Below, one piece after another: positions 53,933 through 62,405 of a DNA stretch of 64,000 nucleotides (within the stretch, counting starts at the first letter, position 1; every line of letters begins with the position of its first letter). The translations under genes and the position numbers were made by a program. The stretch lies in contig NZ_JAXHDD010000006.1 in NCBI RefSeq assembly GCF_037072025.1, positions 1 to 64,000 on the forward strand. The letters are read 5' to 3'. Source of the stretch: Pseudogracilibacillus sp037072025 (lineage in GTDB: Bacteria; Bacillota; Bacilli; Bacillales; Amphibacillaceae). Under the pieces are notes generated by a model. That model had not been told where the DNA came from. It did not search any database and saw nothing but the letters and a program-made list of their open reading frames with translations.

Positions 53933-54534
53933 TATAAGTGCATGTTCAAAACTCCCATGTCTTATTAGACACCGCAATGAATGAAAATGGGGGTGTGGCG
54001 TTTAATAATTAATTACTTTGTTTATTATAGATACTACAGAGCTTGGTGATCGTACATTTCTATGACGAACACTTCTACCAGAGGAAACAACATTTTCGAT
54101 GATTAGTATTCCTCGCATTAAGGGATGCCCTGGCGGAGCGTCTAGTGGAAGAAAGTATCCATAATGTCCAGATTTCCATTTTGGTAGTTAATAAGCTCAA
54201 GTCCAATCAAAAAACAGAATGGGGAATAAAAAGCATCATATAACAAATTAATCAAATAAATTTTTCCAAAAAAAGTAATTTTACTATTTAGGGAGGATGC
54301 TTTTTTGTGTCAAAATTGAGCTTTTCTCCCATTTTCGTATAAAAAGGAGGATAAAAAGGACCAAGAAGTTCGATGCGGCGCAGTTTCGAGCAGCGGAATG
54401 TATGCATTTAGATACATGAGCAAAGATCTGGCACGCAGAAAAAGTGATTTCCCTTTTTCAAGGAGCAGAAAAACAAGCATTCGTGCGAAATTTGCAGTGT
54501 CATTTTTACCGGACTTTTTGAACATCCTCTATAA
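53933..54534. mobile_element. composite MITE-like element carrying a gene remnant
   Basis: The left end TATAAGTGCATGTTCAAAA (53933-53951) matches the left end of the MITE at 55191. The region 54341-54534 matches the body and right end of that MITE, closing with CTTTTTGAACATCCTCTATA. In between, about 390 bases are unrelated and include a protein remnant on the minus strand. So either sequence was inserted into a MITE or a MITE pair captured a fragment. Confidence 0.65.
54002..54187 (-). pseudogene. C-terminal gene remnant, possibly cupredoxin-like
   Basis: A 61-codon frame without a start, preceded by TAA, ends at a stop at 54002. It reads SGHYGYFLPLDAPPGHPLMR, then GILIIEN, and a basic tail. 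The G-H-x-x-M-R-G pattern recalls the C-terminal copper loop of cupredoxins such as amicyanin (C-x-n-H-P-F-M-R-G), but the ligand Cys is missing. It is a fragment or a decayed gene; the family assignment is tentative. Confidence 0.3.
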
Positions 54535-54553
54535 GTAACAATCTTTTACAGTA

Positions 54554-54931
54554 TTATTTTTTCCGGTCAATCTTACCGGTCCATTTTTTAAATCCACCTT
54601 GTAAAACATTTAAATCTACATATTTATTTTTGTGTAAAATTTGAGCCGCTCGAGCAGAACGAGAAGTGTTTTGGCAATATAGATAGACTGGTTTATCCGG
54701 TCTGATTGCTGACATACTTTGTTTTAACTGAGTGAGTGGAATATTTCTCGCACCTCTTATATGACCTTTATCAAATTCTTGAGGCTCACGAACATCGATT
54801 AATTGTGCTTTTCGATATCCTTCTATAAATTGTTCTTGTGTTAACAAATTCATAATTTTACGCTGCCTAAAGTATGTGAAAGCATAGTACCCTATTAAAA
54901 GCACCAAAATGATTATCAAATAAATTAACAT
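54554..54931 (-). CDS. yqhL: rhodanese-like domain protein YqhL
   Basis: The 125-residue protein has an N-terminal membrane segment (about 2-18) and a rhodanese domain with the active-site loop CQNTSRS near residue 85 and DVREPQEFDKGHIRGARNIP (in part). Rhodanese Cys carries persulfide sulfur; a membrane anchor puts the domain at the membrane, probably in the cytoplasm. B. subtilis yqhL lies just after gcvPB, as here. GGGGGA lies upstream on the minus strand. Confidence 0.92.
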   Translation of the reverse strand: MLIYLIIILVLLIGYYAFTYFRQRKIMNLLTQEQFIEGYRKAQLIDVREPQEFDKGHIRGARNIPLTQLKQSMSAIRPDKPVYLYCQNTSRSARAAQILHKNKYVDLNVLQGGFKKWTGKIDRKK

Positions 54932-55113
54932 TATTAGTCCCCCACAACAATTCTATATATATATACACATATATTATATGTACAAAAAAAAGAATTTACA
55001 AATAGTATCGTTTTTTTACTTTTTTATCCTTATTTTTGAATAACTTAATCTACAAAAAATCCTATCATATCAGGGATTCTACAAGTTGACAAAAAACTCA
55101 CCAAAATTAAAAT

Positions 55114-55129
55114 ATACAATATATAGTAT
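55114..55129. promoter_or_regulatory. NrdR box 1 (candidate)
   Basis: ATACAATATATAGTAT matches 14 of 16 positions of the NrdR consensus acaCwAtATaTwGtgt. Its centre is 32 bases from that of the second box, the usual three-turn spacing for NrdR pairs. Confidence 0.6.
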
Positions 55130-55145
55130 ATAGAAATTAAAATAA

Positions 55146-55161
55146 GCACTATATATTGATT
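55146..55161. promoter_or_regulatory. NrdR box 2 (candidate)
   Basis: GCACTATATATTGATT matches 13 of 16 positions of the NrdR consensus and pairs with the box at 55114. NrdR represses ribonucleotide reductase genes when dATP is high, which fits the downstream nrdJ. Confidence 0.55.
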
Positions 55162-55190
55162 TTTTTATGTTTTTTGTGTACTATTAGTAC

Positions 55191-55397
55191 TATAAGTGCG
55201 TGTTCAAAAAGGAGGATAAAAAGGATCAAGAAGTTCGAGGCGGCGCAGTTTCGAGCTGCGGAATGTATGCATTTAGATACATGAGCAAAGATCTGGCACG
55301 CAGAAAAAGTGCTTTCCTTTTTCAAGGAGTGGAGAAACAAGCATTCGTGCGAAATTCGCAGTGTCATTTTTACCGGACTTTTTGAACATACTCTATA
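55191..55397. mobile_element. 207-bp MITE, complete copy
   Basis: Ends TATAAGTGCGTGTTCAAAAA and CTTTTTGAACATACTCTATA are inverted repeats; the similarity extends inward (GGATAAAAAGGA against the complement of the GGTAAAAATGA side). The body matches 54341-54534 at about 90 percent by eye. It has no coding capacity. It lies between the NrdR boxes and nrdJ, leaving about 39 bases to the start codon. Confidence 0.8.
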
Positions 55398-55436
55398 ATA
55401 GATATGGAAATTTTAATGTAAAAGTAAGGAGCGAAT

Positions 55437-56537
55437 ATGATGTCGTTAATGATTGATGCTGATACTAAAATCAATGTACAAGCTTTAAACGAAGATATAA
55501 GATTATTTCCGCAAGTGCACCCAATTACATCTGATATGAGTGTAACACATGAAGGTGTTTCTCGTCTCGTTATGTTGGATCGTTATGCGTTTAAAGATAC
55601 AGAAAAAAAGACATTAAAAGAGGGAGATTTTGTCGTTCTTACTGTAAAATCTGACCCCAAATTTCCTGCACGTGGATTTGGTTATGTTAAATCAATAGAT
55701 TGGGAAAGAAAATCGGCTAACATTAAAGTTGCAGATGAATTTACTAATCTTTTAGAGGAAGAAACGGAAATAGAAAAAGGTATTGTTACTCGTAGCCTCA
55801 ATGTTATTGATAAACCTTTAGAAATCTTTTATGAACAAATAGCAATGCGAAATGCTGCTGGATTAGCTGCAGTTGAAAAGACAGATGAGAATAGAAATAA
55901 ATATTTCAATTTATTTTCGAAAGAACTATCTAATTTAAATTTCGTACCAGCAGGTCGTGTACTTTACGGTGCGGGTTCAGAAACGGAAGTCACTTACTTT
56001 AACTGTTACGTTATGCCGTATGTACAAGACTCCCGTGAAGGAATCTCTGATCACCGTAAACAAGTAATGGAGATTATGTCACGGGGCGGTGGAGTTGGAA
56101 CAAATGGTTCAACATTAAGACCGAGAAATACACTAGCTCGTGGTGTAAATGGTAAATCGTCTGGGTCGGTATCTTGGCTTGATGATATAGCAAAATTAAC
56201 CCATTTAGTAGAACAAGGTGGGTCAAGACGTGGTGCACAAATGATCATGTTAGCAGATTGGCATCCAGACATTATAGAATTTATAATTTCCAAAATGCAA
56301 AACCCAAGAATTTTACGTTATTTAATTGAAACTACGAATGACGAGCAAATTAGACAACTAGCTAATGAAAAATTAAGGTTTACACCATTAACAGAAACAG
56401 AAAAAGATCTTTATCAAGGAATTTTAAATTATAAAAACATGCCCGGACTCGGAGGTTTCACTAAGTCAGCAATAAAAGAGGCGGAAACTAAACTAGAAAC
56501 TGGTGGAAACTATACTGTACATAACTCTGACTTTTAA
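55437..56537 (+). CDS. nrdJ: adenosylcobalamin-dependent ribonucleotide reductase, N-terminal part (frameshifted)
   Basis: The frame encodes 366 residues of a class II reductase: an N-terminal region (PQVHPITSDMSVTHEGVSRL) and the start of the catalytic barrel (FNCYVMPYVQDSREGI, MSRGGGVGTNGSTLRPRN). It stops at TAA 56535-56537 right after NSDF. In the -1 frame the text continues at once as LTGANISVCLTKEFMEAVEN, the expected family sequence, so one T has been lost in the T run at 56532-56535. This is either a true inactivating mutation or a sequencing error. AAGGAGCG precedes the ATG. Confidence 0.92.
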   Translation: MMSLMIDADTKINVQALNEDIRLFPQVHPITSDMSVTHEGVSRLVMLDRYAFKDTEKKTLKEGDFVVLTVKSDPKFPARGFGYVKSIDWERKSANIKVADEFTNLLEEETEIEKGIVTRSLNVIDKPLEIFYEQIAMRNAAGLAAVEKTDENRNKYFNLFSKELSNLNFVPAGRVLYGAGSETEVTYFNCYVMPYVQDSREGISDHRKQVMEIMSRGGGVGTNGSTLRPRNTLARGVNGKSSGSVSWLDDIAKLTHLVEQGGSRRGAQMIMLADWHPDIIEFIISKMQNPRILRYLIETTNDEQIRQLANEKLRFTPLTETEKDLYQGILNYKNMPGLGGFTKSAIKEAETKLETGGNYTVHNSDF

Positions 56538-56575
56538 CAGGCGCAAACATCTCCGTCTGCCTGACGAAAGAGTTT

Positions 56576-59128
56576 ATGGAAGCAGTAGAAAATGATGACG
56601 AGTACGAACTACGTTTTCCAAACGTTGAAAATTACTCAGAAGAAGAAATGAGAGCCTACAATGAAAAATGGCATGAAATTGGCGACGTGCGTGAATGGGA
56701 GAAACTTGGATATAGCATTAGAACGTACCGTAAAATTAGAGCTAAAGATCTGTGGGACTTAATAAATATCTGTGCTACTTACTCAGCGGAACCAGGAATT
56801 TTCTTTATTGACAATGCAAATGACAAGACGAATGCGAAGGCGTATGGGCAACAAGTTGTTGCAACAAACCCATGTTTTCATCCAAATACAAGGATTTCAA
56901 CAGAGTTCGGATTAGTTACAATTGAAGAATTGTATAAGAAAATGGGCAAAAAACATTTCAAAGTTGCTACAGATAATCGGCTAAAAGAAAAAATTCAAGT
57001 AGTTAATGGTAGCTCGTATGAAATTCCAGGTGTTACGATGAGAACCGGTACTGTATTCCCAACTGGAACTAGACAAACATTAAAAGTTCACTTGAAAAAT
57101 GGGCAAGAATTGCAAGTAACCCCTGAACATAGAATTTATACCAATCAAGGATGGAAAGAAGCGAAAGATCTGCAATTAGAAGATGTTGTTTATATTCAGT
57201 CAGGTAGTGGAATGTTTGCAAATAAAGATTTGATTGGTAAAAATATGGCACTATTTCTAGGCTGGTTAACTGGGGATGGTTGGCTGGCTAAAGACGGTAG
57301 AGTGGGAATGGTCTTTGGGAAAGATGATACTGAAATTATTAATGAAATTCTTGATGCAGGAGAAAAAATAAGTGGATTACGTCCAAAAATCCATGAAAGA
57401 GAAGATGGTACGTTCCAAATTTTTTATAATAGAAAAGAATTCACAAACATATTAGAAAACCATGGTGTGAAAAGATGTAAAGCTCCCGAAAAAAGAATTC
57501 CAGAGGCGATATTTACAAGCAGTTATGATGAAGTAGTAACATTTATGCGTGCATTATTTTCGGCTGATGGTACAGTTTACACAACGGATCCTGTTCGTCG
57601 TACAGTAAGATTAACATCAGCATCCAAAAAACTACTTCAGGATGTTCAACTTATTTTATTAAATTTGGGAATTCACGGAAAAGTATATAATCGTAATAAA
57701 AAAAATCAAGCTAATTTCAGTTATGTAACAATAGACGGAGAAGAACGTGTCTACAATAGTAATCCATTTTATGAACTGATTATTTCTGGCAATAATTTAT
57801 CCGTTTTTAAAGAGATAATTGGCTTTAAGTATATAACGAGAAAAGAAGAAGCATTAAATCACGTACCAGCATCTTCACGCAAAAGGGAAAAATTCACAAG
57901 TGAAGTAAAAAAAATATCAGCAGGTGAAGTAGTCACTGTATATGACATTACTGAACCAGAAACACATTCCTTAATAGCTAATGGATTTGTTGTCCATAAC
58001 TGCGGTGAACAACCGCTTGCACCGTACTCTGTTTGTAATTTAGCTGCTATTAACTTAGCCGAAATGGCCGATAAAGAAACAAAAACAGTCAATTTTGAGA
58101 AATTAAAAGAGACTGTTAGAGTAGGTGTCCGAATGCAGGATAATGTCATTGATGCGACACCATACTTTCTTGAGGAGAATAAAAAACAGGCAATTGGAGA
58201 AAGAAGAGTTGGTTTAGGCGTCATGGGACTCCATGATCTTCTAATTTATTGTGAAACTCAGTATGGTTCCAAAGAAGGAAATGAGCTTGTTGATAAGATT
58301 TTCGAAACGATTGCAACTACAGCGTACCGAGCATCCATTGAAATAGCGAAAGAAAAAGGAAGTTTTCCATTCTTAATTGGAAAAACGGATGAAGAAACGA
58401 AAAAATTACGAGAGGCATTTATCAATACTGGATATATGAAACAAATGCCTCTTGATATTAAAGAAGATATTATAAAATACGGTATCCGTAACTCACATCT
58501 TTTAACTGTTGCTCCAACAGGTAGTACTGGTACAATGGTTGGTGTTAGTACAGGTTTAGAGCCATACTTCTCTTTTTCTTACTACCGCAGTGGTCGACTT
58601 GGAAAATTTATCGAAGTAAAAGCGAAAATCGTTCAGGAATACTTGGATAATAATCCGGAGCAAGATGAGCAAAGCTTACCGGAATGGTTTATTACTGCGA
58701 TGGAATTAAGTCCAGAGGCTCACGCTGATACACAATGTGTAATCCAACGTTGGATTGATAGTTCCATTTCCAAAACAGTAAATGCACCTCGTGGCTACAC
58801 AGTATCACAAGTAGAAAGTGTCTACCAACGTTTATATAAAGGTGGCGCAAAAGGTGGCACTGTATATGTAGATGGTAGCAGAGACTCTCAAGTATTAACT
58901 TTAAAGGCAGAAGAGAGTACTTTTGAAAAAGAAAATGATGATTATGTGATTGAAGAAACACCAAAAGTAGTCCTGATGGATACGATTCAAGAACTCGAAA
59001 AAACAAATGTTACGATTGGGTCAGAAGTTGGTGACCGTTGTCCAGTATGTCGGAAAGGTCATGTTGCCGAAATTGGTGGATGTAATACATGTACAAGTTG
59101 TGGTGCACAACTAAAGTGCGGATTATAG
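56576..59128 (+). CDS. nrdJ: adenosylcobalamin-dependent ribonucleotide reductase, C-terminal part with intein
   Basis: The homologous frame is open from 56534; the first ATG is at 56576. It encodes the rest of the class II reductase, interrupted by a 376-residue intein (56873-58000) inserted at NP-CGEQ, just before the thiyl-radical cysteine. After it come LAAINLAEM, HLLTVAPTGSTGTMVGVSTG and a C-terminal zinc-ribbon-like tail (CPVCRKGH then CNTCTSCG). The enzyme makes deoxynucleotides using B12 and needs no oxygen. Whether the full protein is made depends on the upstream frameshift. Confidence 0.93.
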   Translation: MEAVENDDEYELRFPNVENYSEEEMRAYNEKWHEIGDVREWEKLGYSIRTYRKIRAKDLWDLINICATYSAEPGIFFIDNANDKTNAKAYGQQVVATNPCFHPNTRISTEFGLVTIEELYKKMGKKHFKVATDNRLKEKIQVVNGSSYEIPGVTMRTGTVFPTGTRQTLKVHLKNGQELQVTPEHRIYTNQGWKEAKDLQLEDVVYIQSGSGMFANKDLIGKNMALFLGWLTGDGWLAKDGRVGMVFGKDDTEIINEILDAGEKISGLRPKIHEREDGTFQIFYNRKEFTNILENHGVKRCKAPEKRIPEAIFTSSYDEVVTFMRALFSADGTVYTTDPVRRTVRLTSASKKLLQDVQLILLNLGIHGKVYNRNKKNQANFSYVTIDGEERVYNSNPFYELIISGNNLSVFKEIIGFKYITRKEEALNHVPASSRKREKFTSEVKKISAGEVVTVYDITEPETHSLIANGFVVHNCGEQPLAPYSVCNLAAINLAEMADKETKTVNFEKLKETVRVGVRMQDNVIDATPYFLEENKKQAIGERRVGLGVMGLHDLLIYCETQYGSKEGNELVDKIFETIATTAYRASIEIAKEKGSFPFLIGKTDEETKKLREAFINTGYMKQMPLDIKEDIIKYGIRNSHLLTVAPTGSTGTMVGVSTGLEPYFSFSYYRSGRLGKFIEVKAKIVQEYLDNNPEQDEQSLPEWFITAMELSPEAHADTQCVIQRWIDSSISKTVNAPRGYTVSQVESVYQRLYKGGAKGGTVYVDGSRDSQVLTLKAEESTFEKENDDYVIEETPKVVLMDTIQELEKTNVTIGSEVGDRCPVCRKGHVAEIGGCNTCTSCGAQLKCGL
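56873..58000 (+). mobile_element. intein with LAGLIDADG homing endonuclease domain in nrdJ
   Basis: The element starts with Cys (CFHPNTRISTEFGLVTIEEL, block A), has block B near VTPEHRIYT, two LAGLIDADG-type motifs (FLGWLTGDGWL and FMRALFSADGTV), block F VTVYDITEPETHS and ends VVHN before the +1 Cys of CGEQ. All splicing residues (Cys1, block B His, penultimate His, Asn, Cys+1) are present, so splicing and homing may be active. The reading frame is intact through its 376 residues. Confidence 0.93.
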
Positions 59129-59137
59129 GAAAGAATA

Positions 59138-59170
59138 AAAAACAGCTACTCAAAAGTAGCTGTTTTTCTT
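59138..59170 (+). terminator. rho-independent terminator after nrdJ
   Basis: AAAAACAGCTACT / AGTAGCTGTTTTT with a 4-base loop is followed by CTTT. Confidence 0.88.
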
Positions 59171-59197
59171 TAAATGGTTTTCTTAAATAGGCTCTGT

Positions 59198-60154
59198 CTA
59201 TGCTAATTTCCGCTTTTCTTTGATAAACCCTTTTTTTCTGTTCATCATCATACGCTGATACAAATTATTTAAAATAATCATTAGACAAACAATTGCGACA
59301 CCAGTATATTCAAATGTAGTAATTGTATGTCCCTGAATCATTCGGATAACGATCGTAGTCACTGGTGCTAAGTTAATAAACAAAATCGCATTAATTGGTT
59401 TTAACATAGTAACACCTTTGTTCCAGAACAGGAGTGCAAAAAGTCCAGGCAGTAAAATCATAAAAAGCATATTATAACGAACCATATAAACATCTTGTAA
59501 TGTTGGAACCTCAACCAGACCAAATATACTGACAGCAATAACAACAGCTGTAGCCGTTAGAGTACCGTAAAGACAACTTAATGTGGAATACCTGAGCACA
59601 GACCAACCTGAAAAAACACCGCCACCAATCGTATAAACAGCCCAACCTGCAGCTGCAAGAAATAAAATAATTAAAGGGATCATATGTCCAGAGCCGAAAA
59701 GTAAGCTTAAATCTCCATTCGTAACAACGAGTAAAACACCGATAAAAGCTCCTAAAATACAAAAGACAGTAAATGCATACGGCCGTTTTTTATAAACAAG
59801 CCATACAATCAAAACAGAAATAATCGGAGCTAATGCTTCCATAATTGAAGCTAGTAAGACGCCTGAATCACCGAGTAAGTCTTGTCCCCAGAAAATGAAC
59901 AAATTATAAATTGTAAATCCCATCGTACCAAAAAACCAAAGTATAAAGCCTTTACCTTCAGGGTTGAAAGCTTTTTTTCCTTCTATAAAATAGAGCAATA
60001 CGATTAAAATAACGACGACAGGTAAATAACGAATAATAGTGAAATAAAATGGTTCAACATATTCAAATGCGTGATTTGCAACAGGGAACATTGCCCCCCA
60101 AGAGATACTAGCAACCGCACATAGAATAGCTCCTATAAAAATACTATTTCTCAT
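59198..60154 (-). CDS. DMT superfamily EamA-type transporter
   Basis: The 318-residue protein has ten predicted membrane helices in two repeated EamA halves (about 8-140 and 155-300), with a short basic C-terminal tail. It should be a metabolite exporter or importer of the drug/metabolite family; the substrate is unknown. It is divergent from a LysR-type regulator 130 bases away, which probably controls it. Confidence 0.9.
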   Translation of the reverse strand: MRNSIFIGAILCAVASISWGAMFPVANHAFEYVEPFYFTIIRYLPVVVILIVLLYFIEGKKAFNPEGKGFILWFFGTMGFTIYNLFIFWGQDLLGDSGVLLASIMEALAPIISVLIVWLVYKKRPYAFTVFCILGAFIGVLLVVTNGDLSLLFGSGHMIPLIILFLAAAGWAVYTIGGGVFSGWSVLRYSTLSCLYGTLTATAVVIAVSIFGLVEVPTLQDVYMVRYNMLFMILLPGLFALLFWNKGVTMLKPINAILFINLAPVTTIVIRMIQGHTITTFEYTGVAIVCLMIILNNLYQRMMMNRKKGFIKEKRKLA

Positions 60155-60284
60155 CTAATTATCTCCAATCTTTGTATATGTAATGAGTTCACCCTACATA
60201 CCATTTAACAATAAGAGTTATATCATGTAAAATGATTATAAGAGATAATAGATATCATAAAAACAGATTACAAAGGTGTTGACT

Positions 60285-61184
60285 ATGAATATAAAAGATC
60301 TGATGATTTTTCAAACAGTTGCTAATGCAGGAAGTATTAATAAAGCAGCAGAACAATTAAAGTATGTCCAATCAAACGTCACATCGAGAATTCAAAAATT
60401 GGAACAGGATCTTGATACAAAAGTATTTCATCGTCATAAACGGGGCATTACCTTAACAAATGAGGGGGAGGCGTTACTTCCTTACGTTCAGAAAATAATA
60501 TCATTGACCGAGGAAATGAAATTGATTGGAGCGAGCAGTGGCAATCCTACTGGGAAGCTTGATATTGCCTCTGTCGAAACAGTAATTAAACTACCACTTA
60601 TTTTATCCGCTTATATCGAACAGTATAAAAAAGTAGATTTAACTTTATCTACGGGTGTAACAGCTGAATTAAAAGAAAAAGTATTACAATATTATTTGGA
60701 TGGGGCATTTGTTACAAAAAGCACGATTACAAATGATCCAGAGCTAGTTCAGCTAGATGTATTTCACGAGAAACTAGTATTAATCTCAAGTAATAAAACA
60801 AACAGTTTAGATGAATTATTTGAGTTACCACTTTTACGATTTAGTGATGGTTGTGGATATAGGGCAAAATTAGACGAATGGTTGCAAGATCAAACGATCA
60901 CTCCTAAAAAAGTAATGGAATTAGGAACATTAGAAACAACTTTGGGATCTGTAATTTCGGGTTTAGGAGTTGCTTATGTTCCATACTCAGCGGTTAAAAA
61001 GTATGAAACAAAAAAACAAATAAAGTGTTATAAGTTGCCCAAAAAATACAGTCAAATTACGACCGTTTTTATTTATCGAAAATCAGACTACGTAACTCCT
61101 GCATTACAAAAGTTTATTGAGACGATTGAAACAATAAAAGAAGAAATAAATGATAATGTGGGTTTAACACATTCTATTAAATAA
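60285..61184 (+). CDS. LysR family transcriptional regulator
   Basis: The protein of 299 residues has an N-terminal winged helix (MNIKDLMIFQTVANAGSINK, then AAEQLKYVQSNVTSRIQKLE) and a C-terminal type 2 periplasmic-binding-like effector domain. ATG 60285 follows AAAGGTG; an in-frame GTG at 60276 is less likely. The divergent EamA transporter gene is its likely target, and the effector may be the transported molecule. Confidence 0.93.
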   Translation: MNIKDLMIFQTVANAGSINKAAEQLKYVQSNVTSRIQKLEQDLDTKVFHRHKRGITLTNEGEALLPYVQKIISLTEEMKLIGASSGNPTGKLDIASVETVIKLPLILSAYIEQYKKVDLTLSTGVTAELKEKVLQYYLDGAFVTKSTITNDPELVQLDVFHEKLVLISSNKTNSLDELFELPLLRFSDGCGYRAKLDEWLQDQTITPKKVMELGTLETTLGSVISGLGVAYVPYSAVKKYETKKQIKCYKLPKKYSQITTVFIYRKSDYVTPALQKFIETIETIKEEINDNVGLTHSIK

Positions 61185-61203
61185 AATAATTAAAGAAAAA
61201 AAA

Positions 61204-61219
61204 TAAGTCTTAAGGCTTA
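61204..61219. promoter_or_regulatory. possible LiaR operator upstream of the lia operon
   Basis: TAAGTCTTAAGGCTTA is an imperfect palindrome (one mismatched pair) about 80 bases ahead of liaI and resembles LiaR-type TAAGTCTT...AGACTTA sites. A -10-like TACTAT lies at 61245-61250. Confidence 0.4.
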
Positions 61220-61296
61220 TGTAAAAATATTTCTTAAGTCGATTACTATGCCTCCTATCTTAACGTAAACTTAAATTAAGAAAGGAGGCTATACTT

Positions 61297-61644
61297 ATGA
61301 AAAAAATTTTATTGTTTATCGGTGGTTTGATTGCTGCCCTTATATTAGTAGCAAATTTAGGTCCACTTGTATTATTAGGGTTAAGTATTTGGTTACTATA
61401 CGTAATAGTTAAACAAATTTTTAAAAGCGAATCTACTACAGCAAAAGTTATTTGGGTTATCATTGGTCTCGCTGTTTTATCCATCGGGATATCAAATATA
61501 TATGCTATTTTAGGAATCGCTGCAGCATATGTTTTATATTTGATTGTAAAGAACTGGAACAAAGAAAAAGCAGATGATAATACAATGCAAGAAGATCCAT
61601 TTGTAAACTTCGAGGAACAATGGGGAGAATTTAATAAATATTAA
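61297..61644 (+). CDS. liaI: LiaI-like membrane protein
   Basis: The 115-residue protein has about three to four hydrophobic helices in residues 4-90 and an acidic, polar C-terminus ending NFEEQWGEFNKY. It precedes a PspA/LiaH protein, liaF and liaS, the place of LiaI in B. subtilis, where LiaI anchors LiaH at the stressed membrane. AAAGGAGG precedes the ATG. The assignment rests mainly on operon context. Confidence 0.75.
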   Translation: MKKILLFIGGLIAALILVANLGPLVLLGLSIWLLYVIVKQIFKSESTTAKVIWVIIGLAVLSIGISNIYAILGIAAAYVLYLIVKNWNKEKADDNTMQEDPFVNFEEQWGEFNKY

Positions 61645-61661
61645 AATGGGAGAGGTTATAT

Positions 61662-62297
61662 ATGTCAAACATATTCACAAGAATTAAAGAGTCCATCAGT
61701 GCAGATATTCATCAATTATTAGATGATAAGGAGCAGAAGAACCCGATAACAGCTTTGAATCATTATTTACGTCAGGCAGAACAACAAAAATTGAAGGTGA
61801 AAAATTTATTAGAACGTCAGTATAAATTAAAAGAAAAATTTACAACTGAATTTCATCAGGCAGAGGATCATGCAAATAAACGTTTAAAACAGGCTAATAT
61901 CGCTAAAGCAGCAAATGAACAAGACCTATATGACTTCGCACAAAAGGAGTATGAAGAATATCATTTACGAGCTGAACGGGTAGGGCAAGCTCGAGAAGAA
62001 ACAGTTGAACAAATCGATCAATTAGAAAGAAAGTATAAAGAAATGGATCATAAAATAAAAGACATGCATTTAAAGCGCATGGAGTTAATGGGACGTGAAA
62101 ATGTCGCTAGAGCAAATGAGAAAATGAATCACATTTTAAAAGATGGAGCGGATCACCCGTTTTCAAAGTTTTCTGAGTTAGAACAATTTATTGAAAACCT
62201 TGAGAATAAAGTGAATCAAGCATATTATCACAGTACATTTGACCAGAAGATTGCACAATTAGAAAAAAACTTACAATCTGAAAACAAATCTAGTTAA
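61662..62297 (+). CDS. liaH: PspA/IM30 family protein LiaH
   Basis: The 211-residue protein is almost entirely helical with long coiled coils (about 25-160) and starts IFTRIKESISADIHQLLDDK like LiaH. PspA-family proteins form large oligomers that bind and protect damaged membranes, here under cell-wall antibiotic stress. GGGAGAGG precedes the ATG. It follows liaI by 18 bases. Confidence 0.93.
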   Translation: MSNIFTRIKESISADIHQLLDDKEQKNPITALNHYLRQAEQQKLKVKNLLERQYKLKEKFTTEFHQAEDHANKRLKQANIAKAANEQDLYDFAQKEYEEYHLRAERVGQAREETVEQIDQLERKYKEMDHKIKDMHLKRMELMGRENVARANEKMNHILKDGADHPFSKFSELEQFIENLENKVNQAYYHSTFDQKIAQLEKNLQSENKSS

Positions 62298-62405
62298 CTC
62301 ACATTTAAATGTAGCAAAATTGAAAAAATGGTATACTGAAACAGGCGCATAATTATAAGCGTCTGTTTCAATTATTAATTTTACTTATAAAAAGGAGGAT
62401 CACAA

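Larger units (their letters stand above)
54932..55190 (+). other. AT-rich regulatory region upstream of nrdJ
   Basis: There is no gene. It contains TTGACA at 55086-55091, a possible TATACA at 55113-55118 (long spacing) and two NrdR-like boxes. A MITE follows immediately and fills the space up to the nrdJ start. Confidence 0.5.

Noticed and set aside
54932..55436. Cobalamin riboswitch ahead of nrdJ
   Set aside because: The region is AT-rich plus a MITE; no B12-box-like conserved core was seen.
56526..56540. Programmed -1 frameshift in nrdJ
   Set aside because: The codons GAC TTT TAA do not form a slippery heptamer and the shifted Phe tRNA would mispair; a lost T is simpler.
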